The notes: generated from the letters alone by a model not told the origin. A DNA stretch of 64,000 nt from Coriobacteriaceae bacterium (GCA_019421015.1 JAHZGC010000007.1:80795-144794), one strand, 5' to 3'; shown: positions 51,943 through 61,093, counted from the first letter of the stretch. Program-made: numbers and translations.

Positions 51943-53601
51943 TTATACCTTGAGCCGCTTCTCGAGCGCGCCGTTGATGACCTTGAGCGCCTTCACGCGG
52001 GCGTAGCGCTTGTCGTCCGAGGGAATCACGTGCCAGGGGGCGTACTCGGTTGAGGTGAGCCGCAGCATGTCGTCGACGCAGCGGTAGTAGAGGTCGTTCT
52101 TCTCGCGGTTGCGCCAGTCTTCGGGGGTGATCTTCCAACGGCGGGCGGGGTCGTTCTCGCGGTCGTGGAACCGTCGCAGCTGCTCCTCGGGAGACACGTC
52201 GACCCAGAACTTCACGAGCACGGCCCCCCAGATGCGCAGGTCGTCCTCGAACTCGTTGATCTCGTCGAACGCCCGGCGCCACTCGTCTTGGGTGGCAAAG
52301 CCCTCGATGCGCTCCACCAGCACCCGGCCGTACCACGTGCGGTCAAAGATCGCCGCGTGGCCGCTCCGGGGCAGCTTGGTCCAGAACCTCCAGAGGAACG
52401 GGTGGGCCAGCTCGTCTTTGGAGGGTGCCCCGATCGGCCACACCTTGTAGTCGCGGGCGTCCATGGCGGCGGTGACGCGCTTGATGTTGCCGCCCTTGCC
52501 GGCCGCGTCCCAGCCCTCGTAGGCAATGACCAGCGGCACCCGGTGGCGGTACATCTCCAGGGTCAGGGCCGAGAGGCGCTCCTGCTGCTCCTTGAGCTCG
52601 CGCTTGTAGTCCTCCTCGGCCAGCACGTGCCCCCTCTCGCGCACCTCGGAAAGGCTCTTGACGCGCTTGAGCTCGAAGTGGGAGGTGAGCTTGTCGGCGC
52701 GGCCGGTGTTGCGCTCGGCCCGGGCTAGCTCGTCAGCGCGCCGCTGCTCCTCGGTGGCCACCTCCGCCGTGGGCACGCAGCCCGAGGTGGAGGTGGGCAC
52801 GGCCTCGTCGCCGGCGGGAATGGGCTGGGAGGTGTCGACGCCGCGGGCGCGCAGGGCCGCATCCATGCGCTCGGCCAGGGCCTCCATGATCTGGATGTTG
52901 GCGTTGCGCTTGAACTCGGCGGGGACCACCACCCAGTCGGCCTGGTTGCCCCCGGCGAGCCAACGGTCAAAGATGCGCTCGTACTCGCCGTAGTGCTGGA
53001 TCTGCCGGATGTCGGCGTCGTCGACCTTCCAGGCGCTCGACGGGTCGCACATGAGGTCCATGATGCGCCGGCTCTGCATGTCGCGGGTGATATGGAGGAA
53101 GAACCGCACGATAAGGTAGCCGTCGGCCTCGAGCTGGTTCTCGAAGTCACGGGCCGAGCCTATGTGCTCGCGGATGCGCTTCTCGGCCCGGCGGGCCATG
53201 GCCTCGCGGGCGGCGGGGTCAAGCTTGGGGTCGCCCTGCAGGCGCACGTCCTCCACGTAGGAACGCGAAAGCTCGTCGTAGTAGGCCTGGTCGAAGATGG
53301 TCATGGTACCGTGGGCCCCCAGCCGCCCCCAATAGCGCGCCATGAACGGCAGGCGTGCGTCGTAGCCCACGGGCTCCTCCATGGTGTGCACGCTGTAGGC
53401 GCGCGGGTCGAGGTTCACCACGAGGTCGGAGATGCGGCTGCCCTTGCCGGCCGCCCCCCATCCTTCGAAGATGACCACGGTGCCCATCTTGGCCTTGAGC
53501 GCCTGCTGCTGCAGCACCATGAGCCGCTCTTTGAGCTCATCGCGCCGGGCGCGGTAGGTGCCTTTTGAAAGCTCCGGGGGGAACACGACGTCTTGGAGCA
53601 T
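51943..53601 (-). CDS. Two-domain PPK2 (polyphosphate:AMP phosphotransferase type)
   Basis: A 552-residue protein from ATG 53601. Two PPK2 domains are in tandem: the first with FEGWGAAGKGSRISDLV (about residue 45) and the second with YEGWDAAGKGGNIKRV (about 350). Each has the following aspartate motif (TIFDQAYYDELSRSYVED, AIFDRTWYGRVLVERIEG) and the lid. Fused PPK2 proteins of this kind usually phosphorylate AMP to ADP with polyphosphate. The Walker motif of the first copy is as complete as that of the second, although often only one is active. It stands alone downstream of the ccm operon hairpin. Confidence 0.9.
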   Translation of the reverse strand: MLQDVVFPPELSKGTYRARRDELKERLMVLQQQALKAKMGTVVIFEGWGAAGKGSRISDLVVNLDPRAYSVHTMEEPVGYDARLPFMARYWGRLGAHGTMTIFDQAYYDELSRSYVEDVRLQGDPKLDPAAREAMARRAEKRIREHIGSARDFENQLEADGYLIVRFFLHITRDMQSRRIMDLMCDPSSAWKVDDADIRQIQHYGEYERIFDRWLAGGNQADWVVVPAEFKRNANIQIMEALAERMDAALRARGVDTSQPIPAGDEAVPTSTSGCVPTAEVATEEQRRADELARAERNTGRADKLTSHFELKRVKSLSEVRERGHVLAEEDYKRELKEQQERLSALTLEMYRHRVPLVIAYEGWDAAGKGGNIKRVTAAMDARDYKVWPIGAPSKDELAHPFLWRFWTKLPRSGHAAIFDRTWYGRVLVERIEGFATQDEWRRAFDEINEFEDDLRIWGAVLVKFWVDVSPEEQLRRFHDRENDPARRWKITPEDWRNREKNDLYYRCVDDMLRLTSTEYAPWHVIPSDDKRYARVKALKVINGALEKRLKV

Positions 53602-53713
53602 GGGGACCTTCTCTCTTGTGGGAGGCGGGCACGCAAGCCCTCGCAGCGGCCCGCAACCCGAGGGGTTGCCGTAGACTCCCACTATACCCCCATTGGCGCC
53701 CCGTCGAATGCAG

Positions 53714-53749
53714 ACCGCCCCGCAGGACCATCAGGACCTGCGGGGCGGT
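53714..53749 (-). terminator. Strong hairpin downstream of the ccm operon
   Basis: ACCGCCCCGCAGG and CCTGCGGGGCGGT pair perfectly over 13 bp with a 10-nt loop. Almost no U tract follows, so it may act as an mRNA stabiliser or Rho-assisted end. Confidence 0.55.
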
Positions 53750-53788
53750 GCGACCAACCGTCTTGGCACGCATAGTGCGCGACCTTGC

Positions 53789-53995
53789 TTATTTGTCGGC
53801 GCTCTTGCCTTCCTTGCGCTCGCGATACTCCAGGGCCTCGCGTAGGGCGTCGATGTCCTTCTGGGTCTTCTTGGTGCTCACGAGCATGATGATCACAAAC
53901 ACCAGCAGCACGACCCAGATGAGGGCGTAGGCGCCGATGACGTAGGGGGCCGACGGGACGATGATCGAATAGACTTCCTCAAGGATGGGATCCAT
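53789..53995 (-). CDS. ccmD: CcmD-like small membrane protein
   Basis: A 68-residue protein: one membrane helix (YVIGAYALIWVVLLVFVIIMLV) followed by a basic cytoplasmic tail (STKKTQKDIDALREALEYRE). Position (last in the ccm operon, 72 bp after ccmC), size and single helix match CcmD, which helps release holo-CcmE from the CcmABC complex. Sequence conservation in this family is low, so the call rests mainly on context. Confidence 0.75.
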   Translation of the reverse strand: MDPILEEVYSIIVPSAPYVIGAYALIWVVLLVFVIIMLVSTKKTQKDIDALREALEYRERKEGKSADK

Positions 53996-54067
53996 GGTAG
54001 CTCCTTGTATGCTCTCAAAACTTCTCTGCCGATTCCGCGACGCCGCGAGCCGGGTTCCGCACCTTCC

Positions 54068-54850
54068 CTACCCCTCGAGCTCCTCAAGACGACGCTTGAG
54101 GCCCTCCACCTCCTGCGCCTGCTCCACGGTGCGCAGACGCAGCCGGTAGAAGCCAAAGGCGATCAGGCACATGCCGAACAGGCTCGTCAAGAACGGAATC
54201 AGCATGTCCGGAGGCAGGCCCGAGTCGCTGCGGAAGACCACCGGGTGCACCGACGAGGGGATCATGCGCGTGATGAAGAACGAGATGGGCGCGTCGATGG
54301 CCGCGATGACCGAAAAGACCGCGGCAAAGCGGGCCTTCTTCTCGGGGTCGTCGATGGCCGTGCGCAGGATAAAGTAGGCAAACACCAGCAGCATGAGGAT
54401 GAAATAGGTCGTGAGGCGCGGCTCCCAAACCCACCAGGTACCCCACTCGAAGCGCGTCCACAGGTCGCCCGAGACCATGGTCGCAAGGATAAAGACCAGG
54501 CCCACCTCCATGCAGATGCGCGAGCGCGTGTCGTAGCGGCGCTCCTTGCGCACCAGGAACATGACGCCGTAGACCGCGGCCACGATGATGAAGCCGAACG
54601 ACGCCACGGCCACCGGCACGTGGAAGTAGAAGATCTTCTGCGAGAAAAGCTGCACGTTGGTGACCACCTGGCCGCCGATGACCACGGTGGCCCCGTTCGA
54701 CAGCGACGCCCCGTTCACCATGGGTGCCCGCGTGAACGTCCATATGAAGCCAAAGGTGGTCAGCAGCAGGCCCGCGATCACACAGACCGCCGCCAGCGCC
54801 TCCCAGTTGAACCGCTTTTTAGACGCCGTTGCCGGCTTTGTCTCGGCCAC
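54068..54850 (-). CDS. ccmC: Heme handling protein CcmC
   Basis: A 260-residue membrane protein with the tryptophan-rich heme-binding segment WGTWWVWEPRLTTY between conserved histidines (FYFHVPVAVAS before, SSVHPVV after). Six membrane helices are visible. CcmC attaches heme to CcmE. It ends in a short coiled tail (RTVEQAQEVEGLKRRLEELE). Starts 16 bp after the ccmB stop. Confidence 0.93.
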   Translation of the reverse strand: MAETKPATASKKRFNWEALAAVCVIAGLLLTTFGFIWTFTRAPMVNGASLSNGATVVIGGQVVTNVQLFSQKIFYFHVPVAVASFGFIIVAAVYGVMFLVRKERRYDTRSRICMEVGLVFILATMVSGDLWTRFEWGTWWVWEPRLTTYFILMLLVFAYFILRTAIDDPEKKARFAAVFSVIAAIDAPISFFITRMIPSSVHPVVFRSDSGLPPDMLIPFLTSLFGMCLIAFGFYRLRLRTVEQAQEVEGLKRRLEELEG

Positions 54851-54866
54851 AGCCCCTCCTTCTCGT

Positions 54867-55589
54867 CTAGTTGCCCGTCACGAACTCGTACAGGCCCCAG
54901 GCCGCCGCCACCATGATGACGTCGTAGCCGGCCGCCAGGGCCAAGGACCGCCAAAACACCTCCATCTGCCCCTCTATGCCCAGAAGCGCCACCGACGTGG
55001 ACGAGACGCAGGCGTAGAGCAGCGGAAACACCACCGGGATGAACAGGATGGCCAAAAGCACGTCTTTGCCGCGGGTATCGATGGTCATCGTCGAGAGGAA
55101 CGTGCCCACGCCGGCCACCCCCACCGTGCCCACCAAAAGCGGCAGCAGGATGTAGGGGGCCGTGGCCGGCAGGGCCGCACCGCTCAGGAAGAACACAAAG
55201 AACAGCGGGACGGCGATCACCTCGACCGCAAGCAGGAACAAAAGATTGCTCGTGGCCTTGGCCAAAAAGATCGCCGGTCGGCTCACCGGGGCCAGCAGCA
55301 CGCCCTCGAGGCAGCCGTTCTCGGTCTCATGGGTAAACGAGCGGTTGAGGCCGAGCAGCGACGTGAACACGATGAGCGCCCACAGCAGGCCCGACGCAAC
55401 GTTCACGATGTCCAGGGCGTCGCCGCTCTGCGAGAGCGTGGCACCGTAGATCGTGAGCACGAGGATGGCGTAGACGCCCATCGACGTGAGCATGTCGCGG
55501 GTGCGCAGCTCCATGCGCACATCCTTGGCCAGCAGCGCCTTGTACTGCCCCCAGGCACTCGCGCCGGGCCGCCTGGTCTCGTCAGCCAC
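54867..55589 (-). CDS. ccmB: Heme exporter membrane subunit CcmB
   Basis: A 240-residue protein with six membrane segments (LTSMGVYAILVLTIYGATLS onward) and the NGCLEGVLLAPVSR segment characteristic of CcmB. With CcmA and CcmC it forms the transporter-like complex that frees heme-loaded CcmE. Two bases separate it from ccmA. Confidence 0.9.
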   Translation of the reverse strand: MADETRRPGASAWGQYKALLAKDVRMELRTRDMLTSMGVYAILVLTIYGATLSQSGDALDIVNVASGLLWALIVFTSLLGLNRSFTHETENGCLEGVLLAPVSRPAIFLAKATSNLLFLLAVEVIAVPLFFVFFLSGAALPATAPYILLPLLVGTVGVAGVGTFLSTMTIDTRGKDVLLAILFIPVVFPLLYACVSSTSVALLGIEGQMEVFWRSLALAAGYDVIMVAAAWGLYEFVTGN

Positions 55590-55591
55590 GG

Positions 55592-56338
55592 CTAGGCCAC
55601 CCCCATTCCCACGGTCGAGAGGTACAGCCGCCTGAAGGCCGCCTCATCGATCTCCTCGCGGCGTTGGAACGACACCACCTTGCCCCGGGCAAGCACCAGG
55701 GCGTGGGTGCACAGAGAGAGGCCCTTGTCGAGGTCGTGGGAGACCATCACGAAGGTCCGCCCGTCGCGCACCCGCTCGATGAGTTCGTCGAAGAGCTGCA
55801 TCGCGTGGGGGTCGAGCCCCGAGTAGGGCTCGTCGAGCAGCACCAGGTCGGGGTCGTTCACCAGGGCGCGGGCGATGGAGAGGCGCTGGGTCATGCCTCG
55901 CGAGAACGTGCGCGCCGCGTCGTTGCGCCTATGGTCGAGCTCCACCAGCTGCAGCAGCTCGCGGATGCGCCCCTTGTCGGGCGTGCCGTAGAGGCGCGCA
56001 AAGAACTCCAGGTTCTCGGAGGCGCTCAAGTCGCCGTAGACCATGGGCTTGTGGGAGATGAGCCCGATGCGCGCCCGCAGGTCGCCGGGGTTCTCCAGCG
56101 CGTCGATGCCCAAAACCGAGAGCTTGCCCGCCGAAGGCCGCGACAGCGTGGAGAGAATGCGCAGCAGGGTGGTCTTGCCAGCACCGTTGGGGCCGAAGAT
56201 CGACAGGAACGCCCCGGCGGGCAGCTCAAAGGAGACGCCGCCGAGTGCTTTGCGGTCGCCGAAGGCCTTCACGAGCCCCTCGGCGCGCACGGCGGCGGCC
56301 CTTTGCGGCTCACGGGTTGTCTGGGCTACGACGTCCAT
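55592..56338 (-). CDS. ccmA: ABC ATPase CcmA
   Basis: A 248-residue ATPase: Walker A FGPNGAGKTTLLRI, signature FSRGMTQRLSIARAL, Walker B LVLLDEPYSGLDPHA and switch His VSHD. Position between ccmF and ccmB identifies it as the energising subunit of the CcmABCD complex. Confidence 0.93.
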   Translation of the reverse strand: MDVVAQTTREPQRAAAVRAEGLVKAFGDRKALGGVSFELPAGAFLSIFGPNGAGKTTLLRILSTLSRPSAGKLSVLGIDALENPGDLRARIGLISHKPMVYGDLSASENLEFFARLYGTPDKGRIRELLQLVELDHRRNDAARTFSRGMTQRLSIARALVNDPDLVLLDEPYSGLDPHAMQLFDELIERVRDGRTFVMVSHDLDKGLSLCTHALVLARGKVVSFQRREEIDEAAFRRLYLSTVGMGVA

Positions 56339-56344
56339 GGCACC

Positions 56345-58543
56345 CTACGCCTTCTTTGCCTGCGGTTTGGCGTCCTCGACCACGCGCAGGGCGGCGGAAC
56401 CGCGAGGGGGGACGGTGGCGCACACGGCACCCAGGGCAACAATAACAAAACCGACCCACACCGCCAGGATGAGCGGGTTCACCCGGGCGTTGATCACGGT
56501 GTTGCCGTTGGAGTAGTGACCCTGGTAGACCACGAAGAGGTCCTCGAAGGGATCCGAGATGGTCTTGGCCTCGACGCGGCTCTGGCCGTAGTAGCTCTTG
56601 GCCGTGAACTGCAGGGTGGGGTTGATGGTGCCGAGCTCGCGGCCGTCCTTGGACACGGCGATGACCACGTCGCTGCACTGGTTGCGGTCCTCGTCGACGT
56701 AGCTCTCCTCGCTCTCGAGGGTCAGGGTGTAGGCGCCCACCTCGTGGGTGTCCCCGATGCCGGTAAAGGCAAAGGTGCGGTCGGTCACGTACATGGCGGA
56801 GCCGATGAGGCCCACCAGGATCACGCCAACGCCGAGGTGCGTCAGATAGCCGCCGGCCTGGGCCGGGGACTTCCAGAAGAGGCGCCCCAGAGCCACGAAG
56901 GCGTTCTCGCCCTTGTTCTTCATGCGGGAGCGCACGCCGCGCACGATGAGGTAGGCAGACCCCGCCACCAGCAGCGCCGCCACCAAGAAGCCCACGAGCG
57001 CAAGGCCGTTGTAGTACCAGCTCGGCCCCATGGCAGCCAGGTCGGCGGCGGCCACGGCGTCGGCCTGCTCGAGGTTCGCGACGTAGGCGGGGTAGAGCTG
57101 CGTGTACCAGTGGCCCGCGAGCAGCGCAAAAAGCACCACGGCGATAACGGCGGGGATGCGGAAGTTCTTCCAGAACTCCTTGCCGTCGGTGCGCTTCCAC
57201 GCCAAGAAGGGGCAGACGGCGAGAAGAGCGCAGAACAGCACGCCCAACGGACGGGCCACGGCCTCGTAGGCCGCCGTGCCCACGGTCATGCCGCCCAGGG
57301 GCAGCCATGTGGGCAGCGCGCTCGAGATGGTGAGGTACGCCAAGAGGATGGCGGAGAACACCATCACGATGTTGGTGAGGTAGTACGAGAGGTTCTTGGA
57401 GGCCGCCGACTCCATGTCGTCGCCCGAGGCAAACGTGCCGCGGCGCATGACCCACAGCACGAGCAGGGCCAAAAGCGACAGTACCATGATCGCCAGGAAC
57501 AGGTAGGTCGAGACGGGGTCGCTGCTGAACGCATGGACCGACTCCACGATGCCCGAGCGGGTGATGAACGTGCCGAGCACCACGAAGACAAAGGTGAGCA
57601 CGGCGGTCAAGAGGGCCCAACCGCGCATCATGTCGCGCTTGCGGTAGACGGTGAAGCTATGCAGCATGGCCACCGAGGTGAGCCAGGAGAGAAGGCTTGC
57701 GTTCTCCACCGGGTCCCAACCCCAGTAGCCGCCCCAGCCGAGCACCACGTAGGCCCAGACGGCGCCCAGGCCTATGCCGACAGAAAGGAAGATGAAGGAG
57801 AAGAGCGCGATGCGGTTGCAAAGGTCGACCCAGCGCCGCGAGGGGTCGTTGCACACCAGGGCGGCGATGGCGTAGGCAAAGGGCACCGTCATGCCGGCGT
57901 AGCCGATGAACAGCGTGGGCGGGTGGATTGCCATGGCCCAGTGCTCGAGCAGCACGTTCATGCCCCAGGTCGAGGCGATGCCCACGAGCTGGCCGTCCGC
58001 GTCGATGTAGGAGGGGTCGGTGAGCAGGAAGGGGCTGTTGCTGCTCGAGAAGAGCATGACGGCCGTGAATATGACCAGGACGAGCATGACCACGGCAAGG
58101 GCGACGTTCGACAGCTCGTCACGCTCGCGACGGCGGTGCCAGGCGACCCATGCGGCAAAGACCGCGATCAAAAAGCCCCAGGTCAAAAGGGAGCCCGAAC
58201 GGCTCGCCCACAGGCCGGCCAGCTGGAACAGCCAGAACAGCGACCCGGTGTCCTCGGGGTAGTTCTGGGCCACATACTGGATGGCCACGTTATGGAAAAA
58301 GAACCCGTGCACGATGACGCCGGCACACACGAGAATAGCGACAGCCGCCACAAAGACGAGGGCGTAGCCCACCTTGGTCAACGTCTGGGGGCGTGCGTCG
58401 CCCTTGGCCTGCCATGTGGGCTTGCGAGCGGCGGCACGGCCGGCGGCAAACCCTGCGATAAGGCAGGCGACCGCCGCCAGGGATGCGGCGAAGCACACCC
58501 ACAGCGACGCCTGCCCCATCGTTCCCAACGCGTACGAAACCAT
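56345..58543 (-). CDS. ccmF: Cytochrome c heme lyase subunit CcmF
   Basis: A 732-residue protein with about 14 membrane helices and the heme-binding tryptophan-rich motif WGGYWGWDPVENASLLSWL. Conserved His-bearing loops precede and follow (VIVHGFFFHN, HWAMAIHPPTLFIGYAG). The large extracytoplasmic C-terminal loop (AFTGIGDTHEVGAYTLTLES) is present. CcmF ligates heme to apocytochrome with CcmH and CcmI, which are not encoded in this window. It starts 98 bp after the ccmE stop, past a hairpin. Confidence 0.95.
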   Translation of the reverse strand: MVSYALGTMGQASLWVCFAASLAAVACLIAGFAAGRAAARKPTWQAKGDARPQTLTKVGYALVFVAAVAILVCAGVIVHGFFFHNVAIQYVAQNYPEDTGSLFWLFQLAGLWASRSGSLLTWGFLIAVFAAWVAWHRRRERDELSNVALAVVMLVLVIFTAVMLFSSSNSPFLLTDPSYIDADGQLVGIASTWGMNVLLEHWAMAIHPPTLFIGYAGMTVPFAYAIAALVCNDPSRRWVDLCNRIALFSFIFLSVGIGLGAVWAYVVLGWGGYWGWDPVENASLLSWLTSVAMLHSFTVYRKRDMMRGWALLTAVLTFVFVVLGTFITRSGIVESVHAFSSDPVSTYLFLAIMVLSLLALLVLWVMRRGTFASGDDMESAASKNLSYYLTNIVMVFSAILLAYLTISSALPTWLPLGGMTVGTAAYEAVARPLGVLFCALLAVCPFLAWKRTDGKEFWKNFRIPAVIAVVLFALLAGHWYTQLYPAYVANLEQADAVAAADLAAMGPSWYYNGLALVGFLVAALLVAGSAYLIVRGVRSRMKNKGENAFVALGRLFWKSPAQAGGYLTHLGVGVILVGLIGSAMYVTDRTFAFTGIGDTHEVGAYTLTLESEESYVDEDRNQCSDVVIAVSKDGRELGTINPTLQFTAKSYYGQSRVEAKTISDPFEDLFVVYQGHYSNGNTVINARVNPLILAVWVGFVIVALGAVCATVPPRGSAALRVVEDAKPQAKKA

Positions 58544-58593
58544 CTAAACGACCCATCCTCTCCCACGCCGACCCCGCAGGCCGACCTCTCCAG

Positions 58594-58628
58594 AAAACAC
58601 GGGCGCGGCCCCCGAGGGGTCGCGCCCG
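58594..58628 (-). terminator. Hairpin between ccmE and ccmF
   Basis: CGGGCGCG pairs with CGCGCCCG with an inner CCCC/GGGG extension. On the minus strand TGTTTT follows. It may uncouple ccmE from ccmF levels by partial termination. Confidence 0.6.
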
Positions 58629-58641
58629 CCGTTGCCATACA

Positions 58642-59316
58642 TTACTTCTGGGCCGCGACCCCCGCGTCCATGGCCACGTCGATGGCCTCGAACAGCTTGC
58701 CGCCCTCGGCGAGGGTGCCGGTCACGACGACGGCGGAGCCGTCTTCCATGCCGTCGGGAAGGGCCCCGTCGTAGGCGATGTCGAGGGAGCTGCCCTGAGA
58801 GTTCACCACAAAGCGCACGGGCTCGTCGATCCCGGCGATGGTGCCGGCCGTGACATAGCCGGCGAGCTTGACCTCGGTCCCCACGTAGACGCCGGGGTTG
58901 GCGGCCAGCGTGGCGGCCGTGACCGAACCCTCGGCGCTCTCGTACTTGGAGGGACACTTGGTCACCAGCTCGTTGCAGGCCACCGAGCCGTCTTGGACGA
59001 CGCCGGTGCAGATGGCGGTCACGCCGTTGCCGAACGTGGCCGGTATGGCGCCCGTGTAGGCCACCGTGAGCACCGCGCCGGGGTCGTTGTCGTCGGCAAT
59101 CTCAAAGACCGCAGAAGAACCCTCTGTGCGGTAGGAGTCGTTGACCACAGCACCCGAGACCTGCACCTTCTTGCCCTCGTAATCGCCCGAGGCGGCCTGG
59201 GCCACCGAAAGCGACGTGGCGGTGCCGCCGGAGCCCACGACGGCGAACAGCACCGCCGCGACCGCCGCGATGACCAGCCCCACGATCACGAGACGCTTCT
59301 TTGCCGCTTTGTTCAT
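58642..59316 (-). CDS. ccmE: Heme chaperone CcmE, CxxxY type, with duplicated OB fold
   Basis: A 224-residue protein from ATG 59316 (GGGAGG upstream). One N-terminal membrane anchor (LVIVGLVIAAVAAVLFAVVG). The first OB fold (about 45-128) ends in KCPSKYES, the CxxxY heme-attachment motif used by archaeal and some sulfate-reducer CcmE in place of HxxxY. A second domain (about 140-215) repeats the pattern: GVYVGTEVKLAGYVTAGTIA, DIAYDGALPDGMEDGSAVVV and VTGTLAEGGKLFEAIDV, but has no Cys or Tyr motif. Ordinary CcmE is about 150 residues, so this is a tandem version. It is first in the ccm operon. Confidence 0.9.
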   Translation of the reverse strand: MNKAAKKRLVIVGLVIAAVAAVLFAVVGSGGTATSLSVAQAASGDYEGKKVQVSGAVVNDSYRTEGSSAVFEIADDNDPGAVLTVAYTGAIPATFGNGVTAICTGVVQDGSVACNELVTKCPSKYESAEGSVTAATLAANPGVYVGTEVKLAGYVTAGTIAGIDEPVRFVVNSQGSSLDIAYDGALPDGMEDGSAVVVTGTLAEGGKLFEAIDVAMDAGVAAQK

Positions 59317-59336
59317 AGGTTCCACACCTCCCGTTC

Positions 59337-59374
59337 GCAAGGGGCCGCGGGCCTCCCCAGGCCGGGCCCCTTGC
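59337..59374 (-). promoter_or_regulatory. Leader hairpin of ccmE
   Basis: GCAAGGGGCC and GGCCCCTTGC pair perfectly around an inner GGCCT/AGGCC stem, 21 bp before the ccmE start and just before its ribosome site. No U tract follows, so it is more likely an mRNA or translational control element than a terminator. Confidence 0.5.
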
Positions 59375-59477
59375 GCTTCACCGTTTTTGTCGGGCGCCTA
59401 TTGTCGCGCAATTACAGCCGTTAGGCCAATCGCTTTTTCGCAAAAGCACCTGCAAACGGAGGTTGTGAAGACCTTTT

Positions 59478-59503
59478 TTATAAACCTATAGCAAGGCTAT
59501 AGG
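59478..59503 (-). terminator. Hairpin downstream of bioY
   Basis: CCTATAGC and GCTATAGG pair over a 3-nt loop, and TTTATA follows on the minus strand. It lies 14 bp past the bioY stop. The stem is short and AT-rich for this genome. Confidence 0.45.
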
Positions 59504-59517
59504 AGGTTCAAAATACC

Positions 59518-60147
59518 CTAGCGTTGGGCCACCGAGGGAACGGCCTTGCGCAGCGCGCTGGCCACCAGGATGGCGACCACGGCCTTGAGGACGTCGGGGA
59601 TCAAGAACGGCACCACGCAGACCCCGAGCACATAAGAAAGCTCGTAGGGGCTGCCGCCGATCATGCCCATGGCCAAGAAGTGCACCGTGCCCACCACGTA
59701 ATACACCGCCATGACCACCAGCGCCGCCGCGATGTCGCCCGCGAGCGACCGGCCGCGGTGCTCGACGCGCAGGCGCGGAGGGCACACGGCGCGACGGACC
59801 AGGGACCCGAGCCACACGGCCAGCACAAAACCGTAGAGATACCCGCCCGTGGGGCCGGCCAACATGGCAATGCCGCCGCGCATGGCCGAGAAGACCGGCA
59901 GCCCAAGGCCGCCGAGCAGCAGGTAGCCGCCGAGCGCCAGCGCCGCCTGGGCAGGGCTAAACACCAGGGCCGCCAAGACGACCGCAACGGTCTGCAGCGT
60001 GAAGGGAATCGGGCCAAGCGCAACCGTCACCTGCGCAGACACCGCCAGCAGGGCGATCAAAACACCGGCCTGGGCGATGTCGCCAACGGCGAGCCCCTCC
60101 TTCTCGGCCGCAGCTTCACAGGGGCGCGAGGACAGTTCTTCAGACAT
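59518..60147 (-). CDS. bioY: BioY biotin transporter substrate-binding subunit
   Basis: A 209-residue protein from ATG 60147 (MSEELSSRP). Six membrane helices and the BioY motifs AQVTVALGPIPFTLQTVAVV, ALALGGYLLLGGLGLPVFS and GGIAMLAGPTGGYLYGFVLA bind biotin for an ECF-type importer. No EcfA or EcfT gene is nearby. It lies downstream of birA with palindrome element F between them. Confidence 0.94.
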   Translation of the reverse strand: MSEELSSRPCEAAAEKEGLAVGDIAQAGVLIALLAVSAQVTVALGPIPFTLQTVAVVLAALVFSPAQAALALGGYLLLGGLGLPVFSAMRGGIAMLAGPTGGYLYGFVLAVWLGSLVRRAVCPPRLRVEHRGRSLAGDIAAALVVMAVYYVVGTVHFLAMGMIGGSPYELSYVLGVCVVPFLIPDVLKAVVAILVASALRKAVPSVAQR

Positions 60148-60225
60148 TGATGCTTCCTTTTCGGCAACGCCGCCGCCAGGGCAACCCACAGCGCCGAACG
60201 CCGCCACTCGTTTTTCTCATTTTCT

Positions 60226-60287
60226 TAGGGCGTTTTGAGAAAGCCCCACCGCAACGCGGTGCGAGACTTTAACCAAAAACGCCCTAG
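60226..60287 (-). repeat. Nested-palindrome element F (short form)
   Basis: A 62-bp member with arms TAGGGCGTTTTGAGAAAG and CTTTAACCAAAAACGCCCTA. Only the first half of the core is kept (minus strand CGCGTTGCGGTGGGGCTT, compare element B). The CTA at 60284-60286 is the TAG stop codon of birA. Confidence 0.75.
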
Positions 60288-61093
60288 AGGGCCACGTCCG
60301 TGCCGATCGGCCTCAAAGAGGCCTGCTCGGCAGAAAACTCCATCTCCCGACCGTCGGGTGCCCGCACCGTGGCGCGCCCCCAGCAGTCGATGCCCGCAAA
60401 CGTGCCGACGTCCACCGTCGCCCCCGCGGGATCGAGCACGGCCACGGGCTCGCCCAGCATGGCCAGCGAGTCCGCGTACTCGTCGAGCACCGGCGCCAGA
60501 GGCCCCGCGGCCGCACGGCCGCCTCCCAGCGCTGCGGCCCACGCGTCCACGGCCTCCACGATGCGGCGCTGGAACACCCGGGCGGTGGCCTCCATGTCCC
60601 GGGGCTTCTCCCCCAGGGCCTGGGCAACGCAGGAGCGGGGCAGCGCGCGGGGGCTGTCGAACAGCGCCTGAGCGTCTTCCCCCAACGGCTCCACGTTCAG
60701 GCCAACGCCGCATACGGCGTAGAGTCCCGCAGGGCTCGAGCCTGCCTCCACCAGGATGCCTGCCAGCTTTCCCTCGTCGAGCACCACGTCGTTGGGCCAC
60801 TTGAGGGCCGCGGCCCCCACCCCCAGGTCCTCCCGCAACGCATGGAGCACTCCCAGGGAGCACACGGCGGAGAGGCCCATGAAGAGCTGCATGGGCACCG
60901 CCGGCCGCAGCAGCACCGACAGGTACAGGTTGCCGCGGGGGGATACCCAGCCGTGGCCGCGGCGGCCGCGACCGGCCGTCTGCACGAGCGCCGCCACCGC
61001 CGTCCCGTGCGCAGCCCCCTCGTGGGCGAGGGCGCGGACGTCGTCGTTGGTGGAGCCGGTCTCGTCGAGCATCGTCAGCGCCATGGCGCTCAT
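60284..61093 (-). CDS. birA: Biotin-[acetyl-CoA-carboxylase] ligase without DNA-binding domain
   Basis: A 269-residue protein whose ATG overlaps the folPK stop (ATGA). Biotin ligase motifs: DETGSTNDDVRALAHEG, QTAGRGRRGHGWVSPRGNLY, KWPNDVVLDEGKLAGILVE and GVGLNV. There is no N-terminal helix-turn-helix, so this is a group I ligase that does not repress transcription. It attaches biotin to carboxylase carrier proteins. Paired with bioY downstream. Confidence 0.94.
   Translation of the reverse strand: MSAMALTMLDETGSTNDDVRALAHEGAAHGTAVAALVQTAGRGRRGHGWVSPRGNLYLSVLLRPAVPMQLFMGLSAVCSLGVLHALREDLGVGAAALKWPNDVVLDEGKLAGILVEAGSSPAGLYAVCGVGLNVEPLGEDAQALFDSPRALPRSCVAQALGEKPRDMEATARVFQRRIVEAVDAWAAALGGGRAAAGPLAPVLDEYADSLAMLGEPVAVLDPAGATVDVGTFAGIDCWGRATVRAPDGREMEFSAEQASLRPIGTDVAL

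Noticed and set aside
55664..58774. A 1036-codon plus-strand open frame
   Set aside because: Antisense to ccmA and ccmF, whose motifs are unambiguous.
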